From contig NC_084890.1 in NCBI RefSeq assembly GCF_958979055.1, positions 32,905,116-32,969,115 of the forward strand: a stretch of DNA of 64,000 nucleotides. Direction: 5' to 3'. The translations under genes were made by a program, and so were the position numbers. The notes under the pieces were generated by a model. That model was not told the origin of the DNA. It did not search any database and saw nothing but the letters and a program-made list of their open reading frames with translations. Positions 10,683 through 21,134 of the stretch are shown here, one piece after another; the first letter of the stretch is position 1, and every line of letters starts with the position of its first letter. This DNA comes from Alnus glutinosa (Eukaryota > Streptophyta > Magnoliopsida > Fagales > Betulaceae).

Positions 10683-11325
10683 GCATCACATCCCAGCCGC
10701 TGGATTTATGTGGGCACCATCCTAACTGTCCATTGCATATCATATGTCAACTATCCCACTCACTTAAAAGTTGATCCGACGGCTGTGAATTGAAGAATAC
10801 AAATCTCGCCATCTTGACCGTTCAATCCTAATAACCCTAAAGACCATTAGAAAGCCTTGCACTTTCTTCCTCCGGCGCCGTTACATTCTCTTCTCTTTCG
10901 CTCCTTCTACTAACAAAACCTTGTTGCAGATTCACATCTCCCCATTTTTCTTCTCCTCGTCGAGCCAACAGGTCTCTCTCTCTCAAACATTTATGCTTTG
11001 CTCTTCTACTGCTACTTTTTTTTTAATCAACTTTATGTATAAGTTCAAGGTGTAAGTTATGTTTTCCATGGATTTGAGAAATTCGTTTTGAGTCTGTGGC
11101 TTATTATTGATGGTTTCTAATTTGTTTATTTTTCTTGATATATAGTTGGAGATCTTTCTTTATTGATTATGAGTATTGACTTGTTTTTATTCTTTAATCG
11201 AACCCAATGTGGTTCTTTTTCTATGTAGATACTCTGTTTTTTTTTTTTTTTTTTTTTTTAGCTTATTCTTTTGATTTTTGATCTTTGCAGTGTGGTTCCT
11301 CATCCAACGCCAAACGAAGGCTATC
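10683..11325 (+). promoter_or_regulatory. eIF3d promoter, non-coding exon 1 and 5' UTR intron
   Basis: It contains a telo-box-like AACCCTAA at 10833-10840, common in plant translation-factor genes, and a CT-rich leader. A probable 5' UTR intron has its donor after 10971 (aacag|gtctct) and acceptor ctttgcag ending at 11290, preceded by a long T run. Exon 2 starts at 11291, 35 bp before the ATG. The same block is duplicated at 2375-2975. Intron borders are inferred from consensus and from conservation between the two copies. Confidence 0.6.
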
Positions 11326-13026
11326 ATGGTGGGAGGACTCGACGCCGGAGCGGTCCCATTCAACCCCGATGGGTGGGGCCCACCAGATTTCACCACGACA
11401 ACCGTCGACGCCGCCAACAACGACAACAACCTCCCTCTAAACGTGCCCTTCGCGCCCTTCTCGCGCTCCGAGAAGCTGGGCCGGATCGCCGACTGGACCC
11501 GCAACTTCAACAACGCGGCCCGGTCCAAGAACCCCTCCGACTCCGTCTTCGACTTCTCCAACGACGAGTCGTTCCCGGCCTCCGCAGACGACGACGCCTC
11601 CTTCCGCCTCGTCGACGGCAAACCTCCCCCGAAGCCCCGCTTCGGCCCCAAATGGCGCTTCCAGCAGCAGCGTCAGCTCCCCCAGCGCCGCGACGAAGAG
11701 GTGGAGGCAAAGCGCCGCGAGGCCGAGAAGGATCGCGCCCGCCGCGACCGCCTCTACCACCAGAACCGCTCGAACGCCAACCAGACCCGCCGCGAGGCCG
11801 CGGTGTTCAAGTCCTCCGTGGACATCCAGCCCGAGTGGAACATGCTGGACCAGATCCCTTTTTCCGCCTTCTCCAAGCTCTCCTTCTCCGTCCCCGAGCC
11901 CCCCGAGGACCTCCTCCTCTGCGGAGCCCTCGAGTTCTACGACCGCTCCTACGACCGCGTCGCGCCCAAGAATGAGCGCCGCCTCGAGCGCTTCAAGAAC
12001 CGCAACTTCTTCAAGGTCACCACCACCGACGACCCCGTTATCCGTCGCCTCGCCAACGAGGACAAGGCCACGGTTTTCGCCACTGACGCCATCCTCTCCA
12101 CGCTCATGTGCGCTCCGCGTTCGGTGTACTCCTGGGATATCGTGGTCCAGAGGGTCGGGAACAAGCTCTTCTTTGATAAGCGCGACGGGTCGCAGCTCGA
12201 TCTGCTCTCTGTGCACGAGACCTCACAGGAGCCCTTGCCGGAGGCCAAGGATGACATCAACTCTGCTTACTCGCTCGGGGTTGAAGCCGCGTATATCAAC
12301 CAGAACTTTTCTCAGCAGGTCCTGATCAGGGACGGGGATAAGGTCACCTTCGATGAGCCCAATCCGTTTGCAAACGAAGGCGAAGAGGTTGCCTCTGTGG
12401 CGTACCGGTACCGGCGGTGGAAGCTCGATGATGACATGTTCCTAGTGGCGCGGTGCGAGGTCCAGAGCGTGGTTGAGGTGAACAAGCAGAGGTCGTTCCT
12501 CACTCTCAACGCCCTCAACGAGTTTGATCCGAAATACTCAGGCCTCGATTGGAGGCGGAAGCTAGAGACTCAGAGAGGCGCGGTGTTGGCCACCGAGCTC
12601 AAGAACAATGCGAACAAGCTCGCAAAATGGACCTCTCAGGCTCTGTTGGCCGGTGCGGATATGATGAAATTGGGGTATGTTTCAAGGGTTCATCCTCGCG
12701 ATCATTTCAACCATGTGATATTGTCGGTGGTTGGGTACAAGCCGAGGGAGTTTGCAGGGCAGATCAATTTGAACACATCCAATATGTGGGGAATTGTGAA
12801 GTCTATTGTGGATTTGTGTATGAAATTGAATGAAGGGAAGTATGTGCTTGTGAAAGACCCGACCAAGCCACAGGTTAGGATCTACGAGGTGCCACCAGAT
12901 GCATTCGAGAATGATTATGTGGAGGAGCCTCTGCCAGAGGACGAGCAGGTTCAACCTCCTACGGAGGAGGCCAATGGTGGGGAGGCAAATGCTGTTGAAG
13001 ATAAGGAGGTTGATGCTCCAGCTTAA
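11326..13026 (+). CDS. eIF3d: Eukaryotic translation initiation factor 3 subunit D (eIF3d)
   Basis: A subunit of the cytoplasmic eIF3 complex, which brings mRNA to the 40S ribosome; in animals the D subunit binds the 5' cap on selected mRNAs. The CDS is a single 566-residue frame starting MVGGLDAGAVPFNPDGWGPP, the typical plant eIF3d N-terminus. The frame is open 16 codons further upstream, but that part is 5' UTR intron. It has a basic, Arg-rich N-terminal linker (about residues 110-165), the central cap-binding-type core (FATDAILSTLMCAPRSVYSWD, YRYRRWKLDDDMFLVARCE, about 245-410) and an acidic C-tail rich in Glu. Length fits the family (about 560-590). No frameshift or internal stop. The first two thirds are strongly GC-rich at third codon positions and the last third much less so. 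An intronless CDS with a 5' UTR intron upstream. Confidence 0.97.
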   Translation: MVGGLDAGAVPFNPDGWGPPDFTTTTVDAANNDNNLPLNVPFAPFSRSEKLGRIADWTRNFNNAARSKNPSDSVFDFSNDESFPASADDDASFRLVDGKPPPKPRFGPKWRFQQQRQLPQRRDEEVEAKRREAEKDRARRDRLYHQNRSNANQTRREAAVFKSSVDIQPEWNMLDQIPFSAFSKLSFSVPEPPEDLLLCGALEFYDRSYDRVAPKNERRLERFKNRNFFKVTTTDDPVIRRLANEDKATVFATDAILSTLMCAPRSVYSWDIVVQRVGNKLFFDKRDGSQLDLLSVHETSQEPLPEAKDDINSAYSLGVEAAYINQNFSQQVLIRDGDKVTFDEPNPFANEGEEVASVAYRYRRWKLDDDMFLVARCEVQSVVEVNKQRSFLTLNALNEFDPKYSGLDWRRKLETQRGAVLATELKNNANKLAKWTSQALLAGADMMKLGYVSRVHPRDHFNHVILSVVGYKPREFAGQINLNTSNMWGIVKSIVDLCMKLNEGKYVLVKDPTKPQVRIYEVPPDAFENDYVEEPLPEDEQVQPPTEEANGGEANAVEDKEVDAPA

Positions 13027-13104
13027 AGGGTAATGGTTTTTTCTAGTCAATTTACTTGCCACATTTGTTTTGGGTTATGTCAGTTCATGAGAAAAACGAT
13101 AGCA

Positions 13105-13199
13105 CCTCCTTTTAGGGGCACTCTTGTATACTTCCCGTATATTAGGGTTGCGCCCCTCTACGCTTTTAATGAATTGAATTGAAATTACTTATTACAAAA
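13105..13199 (+). mobile_element. 95-bp 3' tail of a LINE
   Basis: It matches the reverse complement of the LINE 3' end at about 8435-8520 (aggggcactcttgtatac..., gaaattacttattacaaaa). A 14-bp direct repeat, gaaaaacgatagca (13091-13104) / gaaaaaggatagca (13200-13213), flanks it with one mismatch. It is a heavily 5'-truncated copy in the eIF3d 3' flank, within about 80 bp of the stop codon, so it may lie in the 3' UTR. Confidence 0.85.
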
Positions 13200-13213
13200 G
13201 AAAAAGGATAGCA

Positions 13214-13970
13214 ACTCTATAAGCAACTTACAATAGCATAAAGATTATGGAGTACAGGAATAGAACCAACAACTTTTGGTTAGTTTTTTAGAATTGCAAA
13301 TTCAGTCCCATATGATTACTTTAATGGAGGAAATTAACTACAACATAACACAAATATTTCAAATGTCCCAAATCACGCAAATTAGGGAACTCATCCTAGA
13401 TCGTTTCAAATGAGATATCCTCCTGACAAACAAAAAGCATCAGAAAAAATCCATTATGAGTTTTGTAAGTTTCCTGTGTAACCAATTAATCAGACCTCAA
13501 GAAAAAACTAAATTTTAACCAATGAGGAAAAGATGGCGGATAAAAGAATAAACTTTGATACTCACAATCTATCAAGTTTTGTCTAATTTTCAGTGACATC
13601 AGATATCTTTCCTGATAATAGGTTGATATCATGTGCCATATATCCTACTGCTGGCAGTATCTGAAGTTTGAGAGTTTCTGAAGTCCAAAAGCTATAGGTT
13701 CTAATAATTATGTCAAATAGCTTCACTTGCAAGTTGTTTAAGTTCTTTAAAATGCCAAAAGCTTATGGTATTGTTCCCATAAAATTGTTTGAAGCAAGAT
13801 ACATGCAGGATAAAAAAAAAATTCAGTTTCTTTTGAAGTAACATGACAAAAGTTTGTGATGGCATGCATTACATGGTGCTGATGCAAAACATGGATATGA
13901 GGTGTTAGCAGAATTACAGAAGAAGTGGAAAGCTATATAAATTTTGGACAGAGAGATGAGTTCAAGCCCA
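13214..13970. other. Unit B-specific spacer between eIF3d and the SmF remnant
   Basis: AT-rich DNA with no match to unit A and no coding signal. It probably holds the original eIF3d 3' flank. The junction back to SmF intron sequence is at tattcttacactccc (13973). Confidence 0.5.
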
Positions 13971-15849
13971 TATTCTTACACTCCCCTAAATTTAATTTAT
14001 CTTCTTGGAATTGATCCTTAAGGTTTGTTGTGCCTTGCTGTTGCATATTGTTTGCTTATGGATGATTCTTACATTAAAATCTTCACTAGCGGTGGTCCTG
14101 CTTATGGAATAAAGAATCATAGTTGCACTCCTTCCTCTAAACAAACCATGAGTTACTGACTGGTGGTTGTTGGATCCCCAAAGTAAAAAAGGATCACAAA
14201 ACTTCCATCCATTCAATACATAATTTGAGACAAAGTATTCTGTTCAAAAAAAGAAGACATTATTAGAAGGAAGAAGAAATTTGGCTGATGCTTGGAATAA
14301 GGCTGATGCACTGTTATACCATGTGAAATTGTAAGATGGGAGAATTATTGATGTTGCTTGAATTAAAAGCTCTTCCAACATGATGGTTGGGTTATATGTT
14401 TCCTGGAAAATAATGGAAAGAGAAATGGTGTAGTATAAAATTCTTGTTCATATGTTTGTATTTTTACTATGTGAGTTGAATTTCCATTTAAATTTGGAAT
14501 AAGAAATCATATAAAATCTAGATTCGAAGTTCTAGATTGCGTTATGACCTAGTGATGCAACCATGGAAGATTTATTTGCTGTTGCTTTGTAACTTTGTAG
14601 ATCCCAACATTTATTTTGTCGCAGCACCATATTGGGTCAAGCCATTAGAAGTCTAGCATTAAAACAGTTTTTTATTTGGGTCTTATTTCATGAGTGATGG
14701 TTAGTTTTATAAGGGTATTTTGGTAACTGAGTCACATCTGGAACTTTCTAGGATTTCACAAGTATCCCGGGTTTATTTCTTTTGAGTCCAAGTTTGTCTT
14801 TTACTCTGTTTTATTAGGTCTTGAGCTTACTAGTCAAATTAGAATCTCACTTTTAGTAGATTAAGGAATAGTCAGTGTCCTAGAAAAAAATGGGATGTTG
14901 AGATGTTGAGAGTTTTGAGTTTTTGAGGCTAGAGTGCCCAAAGTCTTCTTCTTTAGCGCACATCTTTTTTGACCCTCTAAAACCGTTAAACATTAATTGC
15001 TTTTAGCTACTGAATAATGCTTCAAATTGAACTCAAGAGTCTTCAATCAGCCGCTACCAGTAGATTCTGCAACTACTTTGTTCACTTTTCCAAAGCTTGT
15101 ATTTAAATCCTACTTATTGAACCATAAACATTGCACGACCCTAAAACCTTCTCTTCACCACATTAAACCCTAGAAACATCAGTTTTTCCCATCTTAAAGC
15201 CCATTATAAGCACACGTAAACAGGATATTACTAATTTTTATTATGTCATCTATTCTTAAAGATTGAGATGAGCTGCATAGATAATAGTTTCATTATTGTC
15301 TGCTCATCTATAAAATATTAAAGAGGACTTGATGTGACTTCAATCTTTGAGATTAGGTTCAATATTGTAGCTTGAATGTATTTCAACCTTTAATTTTTAG
15401 GATATTAAATAAACCTGGAAAAGAATGAACCGTAAATCAAGATATGAATAAAGCTTCATTGGATAATTTCACCTCATGTCTTGTGAAACTTATTGTGTTG
15501 AACCATGTCGACAGTGTAAGTAAAAAAAAGAAGAAAAAAAGGGGCCTATTTATCCCTTATGATAAATGGTTGCTTGAAATACTTTTCAGACATTACTACA
15601 ATGTGTGAACTTGAAATATACTGAGATAGTTTAACCTTCTCATATGAGTACATGTGCGGTTTTTTTTATATTCATTTTAGTAGCTGCTAAAATTATCACA
15701 TGTGAAATCTTATGTGCAGCTGGCTAACACTGAAGAATATATTGATGGGAAATTCACTGGAAATCTGGGAGAGATTTTGATCAGGTAACTTTTGCCTTCT
15801 GCCAAATGCTAGTCGCTCCATTATAGTTTTATATGGAATAGTTATTTAT

Positions 15850-15864
15850 TACTTATCAAAAAAA
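15850..15864 (+). mobile_element. 15-bp ultra-short LINE 3' tail with 19-bp target-site duplication
   Basis: The insert tacttatcaaaaaaa lies between two copies of atatggaatagttatttat (15831-15849 and 15865-15883). Unit A has the empty site (about 5751-5769). The insert equals the usual 3' end of plant L1 elements, so it is a retrotransposition event truncated almost to its tail. Confidence 0.85.
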
Positions 15865-15986
15865 ATATGGAATAGTTATTTATGAAAGTGCCTCTCTTAT
15901 TGTAAGTATATGTTTCGTGTGAGGCTTTTATCACATAAACCACATGATAAATCAGGCACGACTTATAAGACATGACAAGTGGCAAT

Positions 15987-16670
15987 GAATATCCTTTTGG
16001 TTCAAATTGAGGAAGATAAACTTTTGATGGTCTTTAATTGGGGTTGAATGGTGCACGTCATCTAAAAGCTTGCTTTATTTTCTCAATAATATTGGCAGAC
16101 AGACATGAGAGTCTTTACTTGAAAATCAGTGTGTGTTTCTGCTATTGCACTAAAGCCGATGTAAGTGGTCCCATTTTGGAAATTATATAATGTCATCCGA
16201 AACTAATGCGTGTATGGAAGATTGATTTGCTGTTTCTATGGATGTTACTTTCCACTTTGGTTCATTTCAAGGTTTATTTTGTAGGGTTCACATGCCATTT
16301 TTAATTGAAGCAATAGTCTATGAATTATGAATATCCGTTTGGTTCAAATGGAGGAAGATAAACTTTTGATGGTCTTTAATTGGGGTTGGATGGTGCACAT
16401 CATCTAAAAGCTTGCTTTTTTTTTTTCTCAATAATATTGGCAGACAGGCATGAGAGTAGAAAAGTTTAGCTGGTGTTGGTTTTGTCTTTACTTGAAAATC
16501 TGCGTTTCTGCTATTCCACTAAAGCCGATGTAAGTGGTCTCATTAGGAAATTATATAATGTCATCCGAAACTGATGCGTGTATGGAACATTGATTTGCTG
16601 TTCTACACCATGTGTTCTGCTTTTCCCCTTTAATACTTTGTTATTGAACTCATAGAGCCTCCTGTATCAG
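15987..16670 (+). repeat. 342-bp-period tandem duplication inside the SmF pseudogene
   Basis: gaatatcc...ttggttcaaat...gaggaagataaac at 15987 recurs at 16329. The following about 300 bp, through caataatattggcagacag, tgtcatccgaaact and beyond, is repeated with many differences. Unit A has this stretch once (from about 5874). The duplication is therefore private to unit B. Confidence 0.75.
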
Positions 16671-18296
16671 TAGTTATCTTTATCAAAGTACTGTTTTTGT
16701 GTGTTTTTTCATTTGTGTTCTCTAGTGGCAAAACGTGGTTGACGGTATCCTATGAGGTTATATTTTTGTTTATGAAGATGCCCTTGTAATTTAATATAGA
16801 GCATAAGCCAATGCATGTTTACATGTCAATTTTCTCAGCTCAAAAGTTTACAATGTCATTGTGTGAAATAATGCTAGCACTGTCGGCGAGTAAATTCACA
16901 TGGATATATTGGTCTGGACTGTATTTCTTGAGTCAAGGTAGGCTTCTCTAGAGTTAAGTTTCGAACTGCAATCGGTGGACCAATGGCCTCTTATGCACTC
17001 TGCAATCAGTTGACATATGTTATATAGATGATTAGTAACTTTTATATTGAAATTATATTTGGAGAATTTACTTTGACCGGACAAGTAAAGAACATGATGC
17101 CTATGATTGAGAGTGATAGGTATATTATTAAGGTCATTGTATTCCAGCCGTACCTTTTGCCACACATGGACTATGGTAACAGGATCTGGGGTGTTCCAGT
17201 GCTCCTCCATGTTGGTTTCAGGAAATGTTCAAGATTAGTAGTAGGATTCTTTATGGACGGTGGGACAACATGCAAGCACAGCCATCTGCCTCAAAATTAA
17301 TAACCTGTAGCTTAAGAGGGGCTCCATCATGGTTCTTGTCGCTTGTTCTCAACATAATTGTGGCATGAACTTTCAAGATTTCAAATTAGGATCTTGGGAT
17401 CTTAGAATTTGTTAGTCTTTCCCTTGTTTCTAGTCTACTCCACATTTTGCTTGGTTTCCCTTTTTTTTTTTTTCCTGTGTGCATGATGTATGTCTTTATC
17501 ATGTGTAAGATTTTTTTTGTGTTTGTGGGCAATGACTTGAAATGGAAGTGAAAGCTGAAAGTGGTTTCTTAATTAAATTGAGTTACATTGCCTCAGCCAT
17601 AGGACTGCTTAACCGAGTATCAAATTTATTTGTGCGCTTTCCAAGTCATGAAAACCATACTAGTGTAGTTTAAACGGTATGATCAAAGACTAACTAGTCT
17701 AGATCTCCAGTCCAGGGGGGAGTAAGTTGGGACAATTTTTCCAACCAAAAATTGTGAATACTTTTTACTCATCGTCATACCACATTTATGATAATTGATA
17801 GACAATAGTCATCTATTTACAATTTATATGAATTATAACTCCCACAAACCTCAAAATTCAGTGCATCTTTGAATTTTTTCCATGATCTGCAGATGCAACA
17901 ATGTAATGTAGCTTCGTGGGGTACCGGAGGGTGAAGAAATTGAAGATGCTGAGCGAGACTGAGGAATAGGATTTCAGTATTTAATATTGCTTGGTTTGAG
18001 GCATATAACCTGTAGTAATTCTACTGTGTAATCGAATGTAGAGATTTTGTGGATGTTGGATGTGCATGCTAACCATGACTCTTAAAGGACACGCGTAGAT
18101 CTACTGTTGCCTGCCCCGTCAAGCATGCATTGTTTTTTTTCACTTGAGGAGTTGATTTCTGCAAGTAAATCTCTTTTTTCTCATTTAATTTTCAGTTGAA
18201 GCTCGTGAATGCACCTGAAAGTTGCGGTTGTTTACTTGTGGTAAATCAATTGTGAACGGTCATCCCACACTGACATGGTGTACCGGAAAAGGTGAA

Positions 18297-18380
18297 AAGG
18301 ATGTAACAAACACAAAATCGGTCGGCACGAGGTGCGGACCCTACTTAGACAACGTTGTGGGATGCTGGCTGCCACTTTTT
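18297..18380. other. Junction between unit B and the 18.4-21.1 kb tandem repeat
   Basis: Short spacer, no feature recognised. Confidence 0.3.
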
Positions 18381-19246
18381 CTGAGTACCAAAAGCTCTGC
18401 ACGCTTGGGCAGGTGTTTGTGGATCTGGCTGACATGACATAGTCCCGTTTGGCAATCTACTCGTCCTTCTCTTATTTTCACTTCTCCATAAAACATAAAC
18501 TTAAAAATATTCTTAATTTTTTTTTTTGCTACTTTTTATATTACATCAACATTTTTTTATTACTATTTAAATAAAAAAAATACACTATAAATTTTTCAAC
18601 TTTGTATTACATTAATCACATTTTATTATCACTTAATTTTTTTTTTTTGCCCCCAAGATGAGGGGATGGGGTTGCCTAACCCGTTTGGCAATCCCTTTCT
18701 CTCCTTTCTTTTCACTTTTTTTAAAAAGCTTAACTTTAAAACATTTTTATTTTTATTTTTTATTTTTTATATCACATTAGCACTTTTCTTTTTTTTTTAC
18801 TATTTAAATATAAAATTTCACTACAATATAATTTTTTTATTCACTTTTTCATATAAATTTTTTTTACCTTATATTATATTAATTACTTTTTACAACCATT
18901 TTTATCGATACTTGAGGGGAGGAGGTTATCAAATGGTCCGGTTATTTCAACTTATTTGACCTCACAATTTCCCAATGTCAAATTACATTTCCCAAGAAAT
19001 ATACAGTGGGCAGCAGCACACCTTTTTCTATGCCCCACCTCCCTCCTCCATAAACTCGGCGGAATAGACGCCTTCTTCCCTGGGAGAAATCTCTCCTCCC
19101 TCGTTGGAAGAGGCTGTCATTGACAAAAATACATCCCAAAGCTGCTGTTGTTAGTCAAAGATTTTTTCTTGAGTTGTTTATTTTATGCTGTGGGCAATGC
19201 TGCAGCGTGAGCGTCTCTGTTGGAATCCGTGGTCTTCTTCGTACTT
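18381..19246. repeat. Tandem duplication, unit 1 (with two embedded MITE-like segments)
   Basis: From ctgagtaccaaaagctctgc to ggtcttcttcgtactt this matches unit 2 (19283-21134). It has two embedded segments that begin gtttggcaatc and end near gaggggaggaggttatcaaatgg. Their inverted ends (gtttggcaatcccc / ggggaggaggttatcaaatgg) indicate MITEs. No coding frame; the origin of the non-MITE part, such as ctcggcggaatagacgccttc, is not recognised. Confidence 0.8.
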
Positions 19247-19859
19247 GTTTTGATTTAGTGTCAAGCTAGGCAACCCAATTTTCTGAGCACCGAAAGCTCT
19301 GCACGCCAGGGCACGTGTTTGTGGATCTGGCTGACATTAGTCCCCACTTGGCAATCTCCTCACCCTTCTCTTATTTTTACTTCTCCAAAAACATGAAGTT
19401 CAAAATATTCTTAATATTTTTTTTTTTTTGCCACTTTTTATATTATGTGAACACTTTTTTATTATTATTTAAATGAAAAAATTCACTGCAAAACAATTTC
19501 TTTATTTATATAATTTTTTCAACTTTGTAACACATCAATCACATTTTATTATCACTTCAAAAAAAAATTATTACCCCAAGATGAGGGGATGGGTTGCCTA
19601 ACCCGTTTGGCAATCCCCTCCCCTCCCCCTTTCTCTTTTTTATTTTTTTTTCAAAAAATATAACTTCAAAACATTCTCAACTTCTTCTTCTTTTTATTTT
19701 TTTTATTTTTTTTATTTTTTTATATCACATCAACAAATTCTTTTATTATTATTTAAATAAAAAAATTTATTACAATATATGGTTTTTTTTTTTTCATATA
19801 AATTTTTTATACTTTATATTACATTAATTACTTTTTACAATTATTTCTCCAATACTTGA

Positions 19860-19882
19860 GGTGAGGTGAGGTGAGGTGAGGT

Positions 19883-19916
<34 letters not shown>
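19860..19916 (+). repeat. (gaggt)n followed by a 34-bp poly-G run
   Basis: gaggt repeats run directly into 34 consecutive G (19883-19916). Unit 1 has only gaggggaggaggt at this place, so the run arose after the tandem duplication or is an assembly artefact. A tract of this kind can form G-quadruplexes. Confidence 0.9.
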
Positions 19917-19918
<2 letters not shown>

Positions 19919-20051
19919 CACCGAATAAGCCTAAGCATGTTGTGGGTCCGGTTATTGACTCCACAATTCCCCAATATCAAATTATATTTCCCAAGAAATA
20001 TACAGTGGGCAGTAGCACACCTTTTTCTATGCCCCACCTCCCTCCTCCACA

Positions 20052-20931
20052 GGATCTATCCTGGTTTGTAGTTTAAACTACAGCACATCTGCTGTAGAAA
20101 AATTAAAGGGTCCAGATTTAATTGGGTCTATTTTTAACTTAAACTGCGTCATTTCTTTTACCAAACTAAACGTCCGTTATGCTTCTGTTTCCTTTCATTT
20201 TCCTTTTTTTCTCATCTGCTTCGAGCTTTCATTGCACAACTTCCTTCATCTCCACTAGAACCCACGTCTTTACCAAATACCACCATCCTCTTCACAACCC
20301 ATGTCTTCACCCACACTCTCTTTCTGCTGCCTGTTTCTCCAATGACTTCTTATTTCCAGTAGCCTCTCCATCCAATTCGATCTCTTTCTGGAAATAAGAG
20401 GAGAGAAGAGAAAGCGACGAACGGACGAAGAGAGAGATACAAAGGAAAAGAAAGTCGAAGAGAAAGACGCAAATAAACATCTTTCTGGAAATAAGATGTT
20501 TCTCCAATAACATCTCGGATCCAGTCTCCAACCAGTCCCTTCCTTTTGGGATCCGACGACGATCAGCTCGAGCGGGCCCAGGCCTGGGCCACCCGCGCTG
20601 CCAAGGTACGTTGCAAGTCCGTCGTTGCTCTGAAACGCAGCAACCGAGATCTGATGCCGACCCCTGCCTCGAAAGGCATCAGATTCTCAATCTTTGTTCT
20701 CAATTGCATCAAACTCAAATTGGATGGAGAGGCCACTTGAAATAAGAAAGTGACAAAGGGAAAGACGAGGAAATGAAAGAAAGGAAGAAAAGGTGAAGGA
20801 AAGGAAACAGAAGCATAACGGACGTTTTGTTTGGTAAAAGAAATGACGTAGTTTAAGTTAAAAATAGACCCAATTAAATCTGGACCTTTTATTTTTTCTA
20901 CGGCAGATGTGATGTAGTTTAAGCCAGATCC
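20052..20931. mobile_element. Non-autonomous Mutator-like element (Pack-MULE candidate)
   Basis: The terminal inverted repeats are about 145 bp and start ggatct. The inner part of both arms shares ggtccagatttaattggg and cgtccgttatgcttctgtt. A 9-bp target duplication tcctccaca is present at 20043-20051 and 20932-20940, and the undisrupted site is present in unit 1 (about 19050). The centre holds a short conserved-looking coding piece, SPFLLGSDDDQLERAQAWAT, ending RAAK at AAG|GTACGT, like an exon end with a splice donor (about 20531-20605). The parent gene is not identified. No transposase is present. Confidence 0.85.
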
Positions 20932-21134
20932 TCCTCCACAAACTCGGCGGAATGGACGCCTTCTTCCCTGGGAGAAATCTCTCCTCCCAAGATGGAAGAG
21001 GCTGTCATTGACAAAAATACATCCCAATGCTGCTGTTGTCAGTCAAAGATTTTTCCTTGAGTTGTTTATTTTATGCTGTGGACAATGCTGCAACGTGAGC
21101 GGCTCTGTTGGAATCCGTGGTCTTCTTCGTACTT

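Larger units (their letters stand above)
13971..18296 (+). pseudogene. SmF 3'-half pseudogene (unit B copy)
   Basis: Closely parallel to 3746-8056. It lacks the first two SmF coding exons, whose place is taken by eIF3d. Exon [18 protein letters not shown] is kept at 15720-15784 with a Gln-to-Lys change. The last exon at 17893-17962 has an in-frame TAG at 17909-17911 (CNNVM then stop) where unit A has Tyr, and GVPEDEE has become GVPEGEE. It carries a 15-bp LINE-tail insertion and a 342-bp internal tandem duplication. It cannot encode SmF. Confidence 0.88.
19283..21134. repeat. Tandem duplication, unit 2, interrupted by a MULE
   Basis: Starts ctgagcaccgaaagctctgc and ends ggtcttcttcgtactt, parallel to unit 1. 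It differs by expansion of gaggt repeats into a poly-G run at 19860-19916 and by an 880-bp insertion at 20052-20931 within the shared cctcctccaca site. A further partial copy of the cggcg..atagacgc...ctcgttggaagagg part is visible at about 21395-21475. Confidence 0.8.

Noticed and set aside
11271-11975. 234-residue Arg/Pro-rich frame overlapping eIF3d
   Set aside because: A shadow of the GC-rich eIF3d codons in another frame; extreme Pro/Arg content and no homology.
11437-12216. 259-residue open frame on the - strand
   Set aside because: It lies antisense to the GC-rich part of eIF3d. It has low-complexity Val/Gly/Leu/Glu composition caused by eIF3d codon bias and resembles no family.
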